Shown here: positions 1 through 21,439 of the stretch, piece by piece | Numbering within the stretch: the stretch's first letter is position 1 | How the letters are laid out: every line of letters starts with the position of its first letter | Assembly (NCBI RefSeq): GCF_958450345.1 | Contig: NC_088782.1 | Coordinates: 103,508,358 to 103,572,357 of the forward strand | DNA: 64,000 bases | Origin: Calliphora vicina | Taxonomy: Eukaryota > Arthropoda > Insecta > Diptera > Calliphoridae | Direction of reading: 5' to 3' | The notes under the pieces: model-generated | The model's input: only the letters and a program-made list of their open reading frames with translations | What the model was told of the DNA's origin: nothing | Databases searched by the model: none | Program-made: the position numbers and the translations under genes

Positions 1-281
1 CAAGTATAAACAGGGGGTAACGATTTCACATATTTGACATCAAAATGCTTTGTATATACAAATGTACTAATCATCATAATTGCATACATAAAAAGATAAA
101 AAAAACTAACCGTATTACATTCATTAGAAAAATAATTCTAAACAACTAAACCTTGTTTGAGATCAAACATTAACATCTTGGTACATGCTACAATACACTT
201 GTAAGTGTGCAGTTAGACATAGGGTTGGATTATTAAATAAATTAATAATAATAAAAACACAAGTTACCCCACCCCCATTAT

Positions 282-384
282 CACAATGTATAGTTATGTT
301 TTAACTTAAAGTTAAACTGACAGTTTTCATACAAAAATTATTTTAACCGACAGTATAAGTTAACACATAACCAGACTTTGTGTG
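282..384. repeat. Diverged palindromic MITE copy
   Basis: This stretch matches the palindromic element at 1767-1876. It shares the segment AACTGACAGTTTTCATAC near its centre and the end AACACATAACCAGACTT. The right half is well preserved and the left end is eroded. It has no coding capacity. The first 281 bases of the window show only AT-rich DNA. Confidence 0.55.
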
Positions 385-756
385 AATGAGTGCTTCATTT
401 AAAAAAATCAAAAAGTACCATTAGAATAAAGATAAAGTACCATTGAGCTCCCTTTTTGGATTCTCACTCATTCAGGATTAATGTATAGAAAAACTTATTT
501 AGTGAAAAAAGAATCAAAGGTAAAGGTTCCACCACAGATTATTACAGATATGCAACAAATGGCAGTTGTCAAAAAATTATATCGAACCATATGGTTATTT
601 TGACATTCTACAACAATTTTCCAATGGTTGAGATTTACAGAGCATTTTCAATAAGTGACAAGTGTTATATAAATTTGTCACTCTTTCCAAGCCACATCTT
701 TTTTAACACTTTCTTTTGTTTGTTTTCTATTGGCATATTACCAATTGATTTATATC

Positions 757-910
757 TGAGGAGCCGCAGAACAAAAGATACTTTTTCGAAGTTTTTTACA
801 AATTGATTTTTTGGTATTTTTATAATATTTGGTTGAAATCTTCTAGAAAAAATCAATTTCCCAAAATTTTTAAATTTTCAAAAGAGTACCTTTTGTTCTG
901 CGGCTCCTCA
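757..910. repeat. Inverted repeat of about 154 bp with GC-rich ends
   Basis: The left arm begins TGAGGAGCCGCAGAACAAAA at 757 and the right arm ends with its exact reverse complement at 910. The inner parts also pair imperfectly (AAATTGATTTTTT against AAAAAATCAATTT). The short open frames on both strands here are by-products of the dyad. It is probably a small non-autonomous fold-back element; the family was not recognised. Confidence 0.6.
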
Positions 911-1766
911 TATGTATTATTTGAATATACAAAATGCTCAAAATACATACATATTTATTATATTTTGATAAGTAAATTTAATATTTTTAAAAAGTACCAA
1001 AATACAGTTTTTACAGTTTTCTACCATAAAAAGTTTGAATTAAAAAAAATCAAACAACTGTATATGCTCTACTTATAAATGAATGCAGATGTGTTTTAAA
1101 TGTTTTTTTGTAACTTAATTAATTACCCTTCTTCTATACTTAATACATTTTTTAACGATAAACTTCAAAATGGTTGTTAAAAGAAAAAATTATAAAGTAC
1201 AGTCTACATTTAAGACAAAATTGTGAATGATTCAGCTAAAACAACTTTGTCCTGAAACGCCATATTGACAAGACATCAATCCGCACATGAATTTTTTCTC
1301 GTGTAGACTCTTGTCGATGTTATTTATGTTCTTTTGCGAACAACTTCATCAGAAAAATGGTTCCCACAACTATGTCTAACATCAAAAATACTGTCATTTT
1401 AAAAAAACTACAAAGAAAACTATGCACATTAACATCTACACTTTTTCCCCAAACCAAAGAAAATCTACAATAGTACTGATTTCTCCACCCCTGACATATG
1501 TTCTTCTCATCAGCTGTTGTATATTGCAAAAAGTGTTGCTGTTAAAAACTTTTTCCATTCCCGGTATTTTTTATTTTAAATTTTCGATCAAAATTTAGTA
1601 ATATATATACAACTTTTATTAAAAGATTTAAGAGATCGGAGTTAACAAAATCTGTATAAATGAGTAATTCGTTTCGTTTTCAAATCAGAATGTGTATAAA
1701 CAAATTTAAACCAGTATTATTGTCATTAAATTATCTAAATATTAATATGTATCCTTAACCACCATT
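911..1766. other. Intergenic AT-rich DNA, no gene recognised
   Basis: Nothing I can assign. A 69-codon open frame on the minus strand (1320-1529) has a hydrophobic stretch near its C-terminal end but no recognisable domain, splice partner or repeat. I do not call it a gene. Confidence 0.4.
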
Positions 1767-1876
1767 AACACGAAGTCTGGTTATGCGTTATCTAATAGTT
1801 AAACTGTCGGTTAAATTATTTTTTTATGAAAACTGCCAGTTTAACTATTAGTTAACACATAACCAGACTTCGTGTT
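1767..1876. repeat. Palindromic MITE of 110 bp
   Basis: The element reads AACACGAAGTCTGGTTATG at its left end and the exact reverse complement at its right end. The inner arms also pair (TAGTTAAACTG against CAGTTTAACTA), so almost the whole unit folds into one hairpin. Diverged relatives lie at 282-384 and probably 12945-13037. There is no coding capacity. Confidence 0.75.
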
Positions 1877-2771
1877 ACTTGGGGTTAGAAGATTTTTTAA
1901 TGCATCTTACTTAATAATTTCTTTAAGAACTTATAATTTCAATTTGTATTTAGTCGACCTGAATTTCTAAAAAAATATTCCCGGGAAATTTTTCTCGATT
2001 AGGAACGCTAGTCCGTAAGTTATCTGGGAGCTTAAGAAAGCCTAACAGTAAAAAGAATTTAATAATTAAAAGAAATTTTACTTATTAATTTTAATGATTT
2101 TTCTCACTCACAAACTGTGAAGCTATGACAGCACTGCTGTCAAGTTGTACTATTTTTGATTACTCTATTATTTTAATTTTGTTACTATATACAACTCGGG
2201 TTTTTAAAATTTAAAAATAACTGAAATTTTTCAAAACATTAAATTTAAAATCGCATCTATTTATTTACTTTATCCAAAATTATCAAATATTATTTCCCTT
2301 AAAACTTATTTAAATAGAAAAGCAGATAGTTTAAAAATTTTACTTTAAAAATCAACCCTAAAATTACCAAATAGTTACTTTTTGTTATCGAGTACCCACT
2401 TTTCATGCACTAACAAGAGTACAAGAGTATAGTTGAGAAACAATCATAATACGTTTACTTGCAATCAAGGCGAATTAAATAACATAGTGAACATGAACAA
2501 CAACAAACAAAACGCTACAAAAACAACAGGCATTATAGCTGTCAATGTTTGTATTTGCTTCAACAAAACACAGAAAAAGCAGCAACAACTGTTACTGTTA
2601 TCTACCTGGTTATAATGCCTTGCTTTTAATCATAATATGCTCTCACCAAATGTTTTATGGTTGAAGAAAACTAATATAATTTAGAAAATTTCTTGTTGTT
2701 GAGCGTCATAGTAATTAATGTTTTGAAGTAATAAAGTTGTTTGTGGAAAATATTTATAATTTAAACCTAAA
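1877..2771. other. Upstream region of the nine-exon gene
   Basis: AT-rich sequence with no recognised gene. It should hold the promoter and 5' leader of the gene starting at 2772, but no convincing TATA box or initiator is visible. A 60-codon Asn/Gln-rich open frame at 2433-2615 lies on the same strand and may just be part of a leader. Confidence 0.4.
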
Positions 2772-4733
2772 ATGGATGGTTTTAAACTGATAAAGACAAC
2801 TTTTGAAAAGAATAAAGAAATAGTTGGAATAAATTTTAATGGCGATGAGAGTTATTATTTATTTGTAGAAGAAGGTAAGCTAAAATTGAATTGAAATCTG
2901 TGAAAATGTTTTATTTAATATAATTTGACTTTTTATTTGTAGTTATGAAAGTGTACAACTTGCCGAAAGGCTCCGAAATACAAGTATATTCCGGAGAATT
3001 TATTATAAAGCCGCATATATTTTCAAACTTTGTGGCACAATATATTAGCAACCTGGATTTTGTGTTGGACATTAAAGTGGCAAGTAAGTACATACATACA
3101 TCTGTATTATATTTGTGGCAATAACAATGTAATCATAACTACTTTTTGTTTTCTACAGGTACTATAAAACGGTGTCATACTGCAACAACATCCAATGAAC
3201 CACCTCAATTACCTACAACTTTGGTAAGTTATTGTTACAGATTCAAACAAATATATTCTTATAAAATATATTTTGTATTGTAGGAAATCCAACAAATTCC
3301 TGAAATACAACTAGTTATGAAGGAAAGAGCTTTGCAAAATAAGCACCGAACAAGGATAGCAAAGGCAGTTATAGCTTTGATTCTTACTGACAATCCGGAC
3401 AAAAGGTATGCACTGCACTGTTTACAAAAGCATTATTTTAATTGAATAACAAATGTCACATCCAAATTCTTTACAGGCTATTAAGAGAAGAATTTATGCA
3501 ATTGGCGGAATCCATAGTTGAAATCTTTCCCACTGAGGTTAAGGAAACCTATTACGTGCCCTTCACAAAAGGCCATTTAGCAAGGGGTAAACTATACGAC
3601 GCCTATAATAACACAAGGGCACGATTAAGTGCTACAGGAGTTATAAGAAGACGTATTAAATTTAAGACCCACTCAACGGCCGGTAACTAAATTTAATTAA
3701 TTGCTAAAATTTTCTTTGAATAACACTATTTCTTCTGTTGCAGTTGCGGACGACTCAAGTATTTTAAGTGATGGCGAATTTGATGAAAATCAATTGGAAA
3801 TTATAAAATCAGGATGTGCTGATTGGAACTTGGTACTGGAAATATGGCAAAAAACACACTGTTTCAGACAAAATGAATTTAAAAATGAAAATTTAGAGGC
3901 AATGGAATATATGGACAAATATAAGGTGCTGCAACATGAACATAATTATGAGTTGGTAAGTAAAAAATATATTCTTATAAAAAATATCTATACCTAACGT
4001 ATATCCCAACATTAAGTTCGAAATAGATTACAGAATGTTATATCCTACAGCAAAAAGCATTTACGAATGGAAATTATATTATCACAAAGTAATCGATAAA
4101 GCCGAAAAGCTAAAAGACAATTACGTTAAAGAAATATTAAACTGTATTACAAATACCTGGGAAGAAGGTGAGTATTAAAAACATAATTTTATAGAATTTT
4201 ATACCTAATTCAAATAAACTTTATTCCAGATTCAAAACTAGCATTATCCTTGCTGTTAGTACCTTATCTCTTACCAACCTCTAGACAAAAAACAAAATTG
4301 GAAGTACAAGAATCGTTTATTTGTTATAACAAGGTAAATTATACAAACAAATTTTATTATTTTCAAAGTAAATTTTCAATATTATTATCTTATTTTCTAG
4401 AATATTGTAAAAGAAGAGGAAGATGATGAGGAGAATGATTACGTTAAACGTATAAAACTCGATAATCAGCCAAAAGTTTATTTAGTCGGTGACTGCATCA
4501 ATACTATCAGCTTTGCTTACCTGGATATGTATGGAAGAAGACACCGATTTCTCAATCCTTTGCAAGCCATCGAAGTATGCTTTCAGTGTTTAATGGCAAT
4601 GAATATTAAATATCCCAAATGTTGTGAACATGTTTGGTTATTCATGCAAAAACTTATTTTCCAAATAGACACACCACACGATGCAGTTATACCATCCACA
4701 AATACCCTGATAAATGATCTACAATTGCAATAA
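2772..4733 (+). CDS. Uncharacterised 478-residue insect protein, nine exons
   Basis: Nine exons join in one frame: 2772-2874, 2943-3083, 3159-3223, 3284-3405, 3477-3682, 3744-3955, 4017-4167, 4230-4333, 4401-4733. All introns are GT-AG and 53-76 bp long, typical of fly genes, and every junction keeps phase, giving 1437 bp. The start is the ATG before MDGFKLIKTTFEKN. I do not recognise a named family. A central part (about residues 108-215: RTRIAKAVIALILTDNP, then REEFMQLAESIVEIFP and a GKLYDAYNN segment) resembles, from memory only, the conserved block of uncharacterised SAMD3-like and insect proteins. An acidic run (EEEDDEEND) starts about residue 373. No signal peptide or membrane segment is evident, so it is probably intracellular. 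Intact splicing and an open frame argue for a functional gene; a transposon-derived origin is possible but not shown. Confidence 0.8.
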
Positions 4734-4797
4734 TTTCATATAAGAACGGTCATAAATTTCTACATAAAATTATTTTATACCAAAAAATGATTAACAC

Positions 4798-4803
4798 AAT
4801 AAA
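4798..4803 (+). terminator. AATAAA polyadenylation signal
   Basis: A canonical AATAAA lies 65 bp after the stop codon of the nine-exon gene, at a usual distance for a fly 3' UTR. Confidence 0.6.
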
Positions 4804-4959
4804 TTTAAATCAAAATTTTGAAGATAAATTATTATTTACATACTTTTGTAAAAACTTTCGGTGTAATTTATGTACAAATACATAAACGTAATCTCTCAAA
4901 AAATATTTGTATAAAAACAACAAAAAAAATATTTTCGTAATTGTAATTTATCAGAGCTG

Positions 4960-6430
4960 TAAATTAGTCACTCGTATTTGATTTTTAATTCACCATGAAT
5001 TAAATGTGAATTAAAATTTTAATAAATTTGTAATGGATTACAAATGTATTCAGATTGCCCAAAATATGAATTAAATTAAAATTTTAATGTTTTTACTAAA
5101 TTCTTGAATACATTCATTTCATTCAAAAAAAGAATTGAATTAAAATTAATTGAGCGATGATTAAAAGAAAAAGTATTGTTATTAATGTTTTCATTAAATT
5201 TTAAGTTAGAATAAAGATGACTTTTATTTGTCAACAAAAACTCCTGAAATATTTTGTGATTTAGGAACATTTTTTTGGAGAATAGCAATTTGTTGTTTGT
5301 GAAGTAAAAAGTGAAATAAAAAATTTTAAAATGAAATTAATAAAATAATTCACTAACATTTTAATTCAATTCATTCAATTCATTGGATGAAATGAATACA
5401 TTCAATAATGAATATTTCATGCTGAATTTATTCCAAATTTAAATTGGTAAAAAGAAGATGTCTTAATGCATGATGAATTCGAATTTTAATTCGTTCATAT
5501 CTTTTGATCAAAATGAATACATTCAAAAAATAACAATTGAGTTCATAAATGATTCGAAGTTTCCTTCAAAAATTAGTCATTCTTTTACAGCTTTTGTTTC
5601 TAGGGTTTTTCTTGTAAAAAGCTTTTCAAATCAAATTCATTGTTTAAAATTTTATTTTGATTTAATTTATTTCACATTTCTAATACAATTTTATTTAAAT
5701 TAATGGACTCACGTGTTTATTTTGCAAAATAATAATAAAAATTTCAAATCAACTATTTCCATCAAATACCTTGGCGGTTACTGCGTAACTCTATCTGAAA
5801 ACGAAAATGTTCGAAAATGTGTGCTAAATACATTGATTCGAAAAGAATTCCTTTTGGCAAAGTCAATCACCGCGACTATGAAAAGCATTTTAGAGCTTAT
5901 AACTTTTACACATAAAAACAAATTCGATAACTAAGAGAGATATAGTAAAAATATGATGGCACTAATAAATTATTTATTTTAATATAATAGAGATTTATTT
6001 TAGAAATTTCTGAAATCGAATGTTTAAATTATAGTCGAATTAAATGTGTTAGTGTCAATATAAACCCAAATTTTGAATGTTTGAACAATTAAAAGTCACT
6101 TTAGTCATATTAATCTTTGATTCTGGACGATAAAAGACCAAACCAGAGGATCGAACAAATGAATTATATTTAAGCTCAATTCATTAAATTTCATAAAATC
6201 ATTCCCAACAAAACAAATACTTTAGCTTTATTTAAAGGTTTTTATTTGAATAGAATCATTCATTGTTGCATTAATTCATAATGGAATTGATTCATATATG
6301 ATCATATTCATTCAACCATTGAATTGTTAAAGTTTTGTTAGTTCAAATCTAATGCAAATTAAATTAAGAATGAATTTATAAATGAATGTATTCCAAAAGT
6401 AACAAATTCTTTAATGGAATTGTTAAGAGA
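4960..6430. repeat. Degenerate AATTCATT/GAATTAA-rich region
   Basis: The stretch is dense in variants of GAATTAAATT, ATTCATTCAA and AATTGAATTC on both strands, suggesting an old simple or self-complementary repeat. A similar stretch occurs at about 15000-15530 in the threonine dehydrogenase intron. Open frames here (5470-5703, 5713-5934) have low-complexity translations; I do not regard them as genes. Confidence 0.45.
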
Positions 6431-6465
6431 TGAAATTTAATTTGATTTTGAAAATTTTATTAATT

Positions 6466-6730
6466 ACACAGGGCAACAAAATCGAAACAAATTTATAGGC
6501 TTTTCCAACCACTACACAATTTTGATGTATTGTGGTTCCAGTAGTACAAATATGGTGCAAATTTTAAATTCTATGGAGAAGTTTTTATTTAATTTTTTTT
6601 TCTAAAATTGTGAATTTTTTTAGATGTTTCTCCACATAATTTATGATAACTCTAAAATGGTTAGTCCGATATTATTGAAGTAAACTTACAAAAGTGGGGA
6701 AAATATATAGTGGTTGCTGTTGACCTGTGT
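6466..6730. mobile_element. Putative MITE with ACACAGG termini
   Basis: The left end reads ACACAGGGCAACA and the right end, reverse-complemented, reads ACACAGGTCAACA. They bound 265 bp of non-coding DNA. The superfamily and target duplication are not clear. Confidence 0.45.
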
Positions 6731-8433
6731 CATTTCATTAAATTCATTCATTCCTTAAATTCTGAAATTTGTTTATTAAAATTCAGACAATACTGTGTTT
6801 ATTGACCAAATTATGGCCAAGAAATCAGATACACTTAAGTGACAATTGTCATTGTGATAGAATACACGGGATAGTGACAATTACTGTCTATAAGGGAGAC
6901 TACTTGCTTTCCTGCTGGGTGGTATTAACCTAATTCTTTATGGCTTTAATTTTTCAATTTATAGAGTTGCTTTCGATATTCGAAAAAATATAGTTTGTTG
7001 TTGAAATTTCTACCACATATATAAGATTCTGTGCTGTATATTTTGCCAACAAAACCTCATTTTAATGTAAATCTAAGATGGAGGTTATTGAGTATATTTC
7101 CTCAATATGCTTTCCTTTTCAAAACTACTTATTTAATTATTTTGAAATAAAAATGACGCTAAAATGAATTTATGTATGTATGTATTTACTAATTATATAG
7201 ACAACAGTACTTAATTTATTGATAAGGCTGATTGATGTATTTTTTTAATTTCAATAAAATAAAAAACTGTTTAAAAAACAAAAATAATTTTCATACTAAT
7301 AAACATTTCTAAAAAACTATTGATTTTAATCAAAGATGTAAATAATGAAACAATATTTATTGTAAAATCATTATACTGTATATTTCTAGGTATATATTTG
7401 TTTTTCAAAACAGTTGCTTAGCCTTAAATTAGACTGTAGGACAGATAGACTGTAGGATATTTATAGTTACGTATCAATATTGGAGTAAAAAAATTAAAGC
7501 GCCTGACAGAAAACGAACCTGCAATCCCAAACTGATAGAAAAACATACTACCAATTTTCTACTCGGGATAGACTATATAAAAATTAAATTCCTTTAATTT
7601 ATTGTACTCATAAACATAGGTTGTAAAAATAACTTGTAAAAATTTCAAATATTTTTCCATATATCAGTTATATTGTGGTTTTGTTAAAAATTGTATAAAC
7701 ACATGGTATTGTCTTCAAATTATGTATTATATTATTCACCAGAAAGCTAACGACACACACGACATAAATTATTTGTTCAAATTGTTGTAATTTTTTGGCA
7801 TTTTTATTTATTTAATAAATAGGCAGTTTAATGCCTCAATTGAATTAACCTTGAATGTGAGAAGAAAGTGAAAATTTGTTCGTTCCGTAAATGGTATAAT
7901 TCATAATACAATTCATAATATACATACATACTACATATGTACATGTAAAACTGATATATTTTGTTAAACATTTCTTTTGTCGATTAAGAAAGATTGTTGA
8001 CCTTATCAAAACAAACAAAAAAAGTATATAAAATTTGTCTTTGAATTTAAGAATTGCAAAAAATTTCATCTCAAAAAACATTTATCAAAATATTCCATCA
8101 TTTGAATATGTAGGTAGATCAATACAAACTAGAATATATTATTCCAAATAACTGTCCCATTATCGAACCTTCTGTTTGGCGGTATTATCCATTTTTTAGA
8201 CTGATCTCAATTGACCTTAAGAAATATTGAAAAAAACTCGAAGTCGACTGAAGATTTGAAAATTTTCGTTCCACTTAGTTTACATTTGCCGAAAATAAAA
8301 GAGCAAGTGACTGATTTTGACTTTTGCTATAGCAGAATTGAAAATGGTCAAACCCAGTTTCATAAGAAACATCGCAGAGACATGGGGTTAATAAAATCCA
8401 ATTCAGATTTATTTTGCTTAGAATAATTTTTAA
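6731..8433. other. Intergenic AT-rich DNA
   Basis: No gene or well-defined repeat recognised. Open frames at 7845-8081 (minus) and 8211-8426 (plus) lack recognisable domains or conserved composition. Confidence 0.4.
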
Positions 8434-8620
8434 TTTTATTGTCAACTAGCTGAACCCGGTCCGCGTTTGCTGGCCCTGAGAACATTACTTCTAACTTCCT
8501 AGGCATCGATTCAACAAGTTTTTTTGTAAAGTCAGGTGGAATTTTACTCATAATTTTGGAGGTGTGCTTAGGATCATTATGCTGTTGAAATATCCAGTTT
8601 TGAGCTAAGCTTAACAATGG
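8434..8620 (-). pseudogene. Tc1-like transposase remnant
   Basis: Read on the minus strand, the translation contains NWIFQQHNDPKHTSKI, matching the second catalytic block of Tc1-like transposases (normally FQQDNDPKHTS; the catalytic Asp is His here). After a deletion comes FTKKLVESMPRKLE, matching the C-terminal LVESMPRRL block. The protein end runs into unrelated sequence. It is a dead internal-deletion fragment. Confidence 0.75.
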
Positions 8621-8639
8621 CCCAACATTGTGTCTGTAT

Positions 8640-8830
8640 GATCTAGGAAATCTGTTAGGCTATATCAAGGGAACAGGCTGGTTATTTTAGGTAACGGAAC
8701 TCTGAGAATCCCAGACTATACTTACTTCCTGTCCTTTTTATTATTCTTTGGACTAAGGATTTCACTTTATTAATCAATTTCATTTCTTCTCTTCTATGTG
8801 TCTACGAGTGGAAGTGTACTTCTTATAGTA
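8640..8830 (+). mobile_element. Fragment shared with the non-LTR remnants
   Basis: The segment AGGTAACGGAACTCTGAGAA with its flanks recurs in inverted orientation near 21590 and 44725, each time next to recognisable non-LTR coding debris. I read it as the 3' part of the same retroelement family, here without coding sequence. Confidence 0.5.
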
Positions 8831-9199
8831 CACACCCCTTCAAATATATCTATCCAGTTGAGGATTAAAATTACCTTTCTAGATTTTAATTTAAGTTAGC
8901 GATTATGAAGACCCATTAAAAGACCAAGTACGATCAATCTATCGTATTGCGGTATCCATTTGTCGGTAGAAATCACATTTGGAGAAGTTGTTATATCCAA
9001 CGTGGTGTATGAAAATTTTTGAATTGTAAATTGGTGCGACATTTAGCTGTCAATATTCTATCTGATATCGTTGTGATACAGGTCACTGAGCAGAATCATT
9101 ATCTAAAATTAAATAATTCGGTTAGTTTCGATTTACATTGAGTAATAGGTTTGGTTCGGTTGCGATCTGAAATAAAATCTGTTACAGTCCGACTTTAAA

Positions 9200-9854
9200 A
9201 ACAAGTAAGAGAGCTATATTCGGCTGTGCCGAATCTTATATTCCCTTCACCAAATTATACTTCAAAATACATATTTTAAATATTTTTAGGTAAACAAACA
9301 TTTTTTTTTTTTTCAAAGTTGTTTTTTTTTTGGAAAAAAAATTTTCGAATTGTTATTTTAAAATATTTAAAAATTTTTTTTTTTAATTTTAAAAAATTTT
9401 TATTATTTTTTAATTTTTTTCTTTTTGGAAAAAAAAATTTCGGGTTAAAAAATATTTTATTCGAATTTGATTCATTGTAGGTCTAACTTACTATATCCAT
9501 ATTGTCTATATTAATGACTTAGTAATCCAGATATAGATCAAAAATCGAGGTTGTCCTGGTTTTTTCCTCATATCTCAGCCATTTGTGAACCGATTTTGCT
9601 GATTTTAAATATGAAACTTCTCGAAAGCATGTCTGACAGAATTATTGAAGATTTGGATCCCAAAGATATCTTGGGTCTTCAGAAAATAGATTTCAACAGA
9701 CGGACATACGGACATGGCTTAATCGTCTCCGCTATCTATAAGGATCCAGAATATATATACTTTATAGGGTCTGAAAATTATGTTGTCGAAATTACAAACG
9801 GAATGACAAACTTATATGTATATATCCTTCTCACGAAGATGAAGTGTATAATAA
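9200..9854 (+). mobile_element. Helentron/DINE-1-like element, copy A
   Basis: It begins ACAAGTAAGAGAGCTATATT, then the hairpin ATTCGGCTGTGCCGAAT, and ends with GGAATGACAAACTTATAT and a CTTCTCACGAAG hairpin. The middle holds long T/A runs and a conserved block around ATTATTGAAGATTTGGATCC. Similar copies lie at 15574-16257, 17032-17812 and 20118-20756. The end motifs and the phrase GCCATGTCCGTCTGTC (in another copy) resemble Drosophila DINE-1/INE-1 Helentron-type elements; this assignment is from memory. The 103-codon open frame inside is not a gene. Confidence 0.65.
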
Positions 9855-10907
9855 CAATTTAAGGAGATTTGTTACAAACGAATTTTTAAATTAATTATGC
9901 CATATCCTGGCGAGAAGGGAACAAAGCTAAATGAACTTCTTAGGTCACATAATATACTACATAAATCCATACAAACTATACTTATTCGCAAACTTCCGTA
10001 CACACTACAATTTGTTTGATCGATAATATTCTGTTACGAATTCAGTGTTGTATCCAACGAAATAAACATATTTTCCGCACACTTTGAGGACGGGCCCCTT
10101 AAAGAAAATTTGATGAAACTAAAATTAAAATCCAACACGTGTATAAAACTCATTATTAATAAATATCAAAAGAAATAAGAAAAAACATATATTTAGTGAC
10201 AATATGGAATAAAACATATCAAAAATACAGAAAAATGCCTAAATTAATTTCATTAAATTGAACTAAAAAACCATATCCAACCCATAATTTATACTGTCCA
10301 TATGTATGTAGTCACACACATAGAGATTTCAGAACGAAAATAGCAACAACAACAACAACATATTTTATCCCTTAATAGAATAAAAGATACACTTGCTCCC
10401 AGGCATGTGGAAGAGTGTGTGTCTGTCTTCTTCATGGGGGTATGCTTCGCTGTCGTCTGTTCAGTTTGGTATGCATGTTCAGAAATTTTCATTAAAAAAC
10501 AACATAACATCGAAAACTGTGGGATGATTTTGTTTTTGTAATGATGGAGATGATGACGATATGATTTAAACGAACGTCAGGCAATTGTCAAGTTCTATAT
10601 AGAAAAACAACAGCAACAACAATTAAAAAAGAATAACAAACACACTAACAACATACATTACTCGCACAAATATGAAAACTCAACGTATAATTCAGATGTG
10701 AATAGAAAATATTGAAAATCGCACAATAAAAGTGAAATCAGTTGAATCTTTAACTTTGTCGACATCGGTCGTACACTTCTCCTTTTCGAAGCGTTTGAAA
10801 ACGTTTCTTTCTGACTGGATTTGAAAAATTGATAAAAGAAAATAATAAGTGAATAAAAGTGTAGTTTTTGAGAATATCCTTGAAGTGTTATTGTTTGTTG
10901 CTTTTAA
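9855..10907. other. Upstream region of threonine dehydrogenase
   Basis: Contains CAACAA microsatellite tracts and AT-rich DNA. The promoter and 5' leader of the gene starting at 10908 must lie here, but no core promoter element is clear. The small minus-strand frame at 10289-10510 has a microsatellite-derived Cys run and is not called. Confidence 0.4.
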
Positions 10908-19653
<8,746 letters not shown>

Positions 19654-20117
19654 TCATTTCGAATATATATAGTTTGTTTAAAGTATTGTTTTTTTTTTCT
19701 TTGTCATTTTATTTGAGTTATTATAGAGCCATACTATGTTTTCGGAAAGATTTATTAAATTGCATTTAATTGTTATACCTATTTTAGAATAATATGTATA
19801 CATTTTAATATACATACATATAAATATGTATTTATTTTTATTGAAAATTATTTCGTTTTATTTATTTTTGGAAAAGGAAATCCAATAGAAGTGGCAAGTC
19901 GCTCATTTGCTGCAACAACGTCATAATTTAAAAACCGAAATTTCGAATTAATAGCACCATTGCATAGTAAATAAGTTGTTTTAATAACTTTTTAACATAG
20001 GAGCTCGATACAATTATTTACAATCTAATATAAATTGAATCAAGATTAATAATTAAGTTTTAGGAAATAAAAAATTAGCAAAACTTAAAGTCACAAATGT
20101 AAATAGTTCTAAGTAAA

Positions 20118-20756
20118 AACAAGTAAGAGAGCTATATTCGGCTGTGCCGAATCTTATATACCCTTCACCAAATTATACTTCAAAACACAAATTTAAAATA
20201 TTTTTAGGTAAACAAAATTTAATTTTTTTTTCAAAGTTGTTTTTTTTAATTTTTTGTTAAAAATGTTTTTTTTGAATTGTTATTTTAAATTTTAAAAAAT
20301 ATTTTTGGTTTTTAATATTTTTTTTTTTTGTGAAAAAAAATTCGGGTTAACAAATATTTTTTCCGATTTTGACCCATTGTAGGTCCAACTTACTATGGTC
20401 ATATATACGTCTTTGCAAAAGTCTTTGAAATATCTATCATTAGATCCAGATATAGGTCAAAAAACAAGGTTGTTCTGGTTTTTTACTCATATCTCAGCCA
20501 TTTGTGGACCGATTTTGCTGAAACTTCTCGAAAGCATGTCTGACAGAATTATTGAAGATTTGGATCCCGAAGATATCTGAGGTCTTCTGAAAATTGATTT
20601 CAACAGACAGACGGACATGGCTTTATCGACTCCCCTATCTATAAGGATCAAGAATATATGTATATACTTTATAGGGTCGGAAATGAAAAAATGTAGAAAA
20701 TACAAACGGAATGACAAACTTATATATACCCTTCTCACGAAGGTGAAGGGTATAAT
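20118..20756 (+). mobile_element. Helentron-like element, copy E, both ends intact
   Basis: The best-preserved copy: AAACAAGTAAGAGAGCTATA, the hairpin ATTCGGCTGTGCCGAAT and CTTATATACCCTTCACC at the left, GGAATGACAAACTTATATAT and the hairpin CTTCTCACGAAGGTGAAG at the right, 639 bp. It lies 464 bp downstream of the threonine dehydrogenase stop. The 61- and 83-codon open frames inside are repeat-derived. Confidence 0.7.
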
Positions 20757-21430
20757 AAAATCGTGTTTTGCTAAGCTTTAATTATACCGTTTTAACAGGG
20801 CAACAGGGGTTTCAGATTGTATCACGCCTCTATCAATTTACCAAACATCATTAATGTTTTGGAGCATACGACTTACGGTATTATTATATTTTGAAATCTT
20901 TACTATTCACACAGTACATTAGAGTGGTCCAATTTGCATAAGCATGGAAATCACAAGCCCCTATTCCAATTGGCAAAATAAATATTGATTAAAAATTCAG
21001 ACAAATCGGACAATATTTAGAGATTCCTATAATTGAATATTTTTAGGGATGCTTTAGAAAGTTAAACGAAACATTTTTTCCTTTAGAAACAATATAACAT
21101 TGATATCGTTATCCGATCAACATAACTTTCTAGGGAGCAATTGTTTTGTACAATGATGAACAATTAATAGTTGCAATTGCGATCAAAATTCGTTAATTAA
21201 CATTAATATGTGCAAAACAGTAAAATAGTACTGTTCTATGTAAATTGCTAAACAATAGTCAAAAGTCGCAAATTATATTGACCTCTAAATATGGCTGAAT
21301 TGTTTAAATTTTGTTATACACATTCCTTTTGATAAATGTAGCAGTGACATCATTATGGAGCACTGAATATGACATCGACAAATTTTTTATTACTGCAAGC
21401 AAAGGTTAAATTTAAAAAATCTATAAGAAG
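20757..21430. other. Intergenic DNA, no gene recognised
   Basis: Moderately AT-rich unique-looking sequence without a recognisable coding frame. Confidence 0.4.
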
Positions 21431-21439
21431 CACTCTTCC

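Noticed and set aside
591..1078. Three overlapping open frames around 591-1078
   Set aside because: They run through the inverted repeat at 757-910 and AT-rich flanks, with no domain or splice signals.
5470..5934. Two adjacent plus-strand frames (77 and 73 codons)
   Set aside because: They lie in degenerate AATTCATT-type repeat, have biased composition and no recognisable domain or partner exon.
9551..9862. Plus-strand open frame with a recurring SDRIIEDLDPKDI phrase
   Set aside because: The phrase comes from the conserved block of the Helentron-like repeat, which is non-coding in most copies; open by chance.
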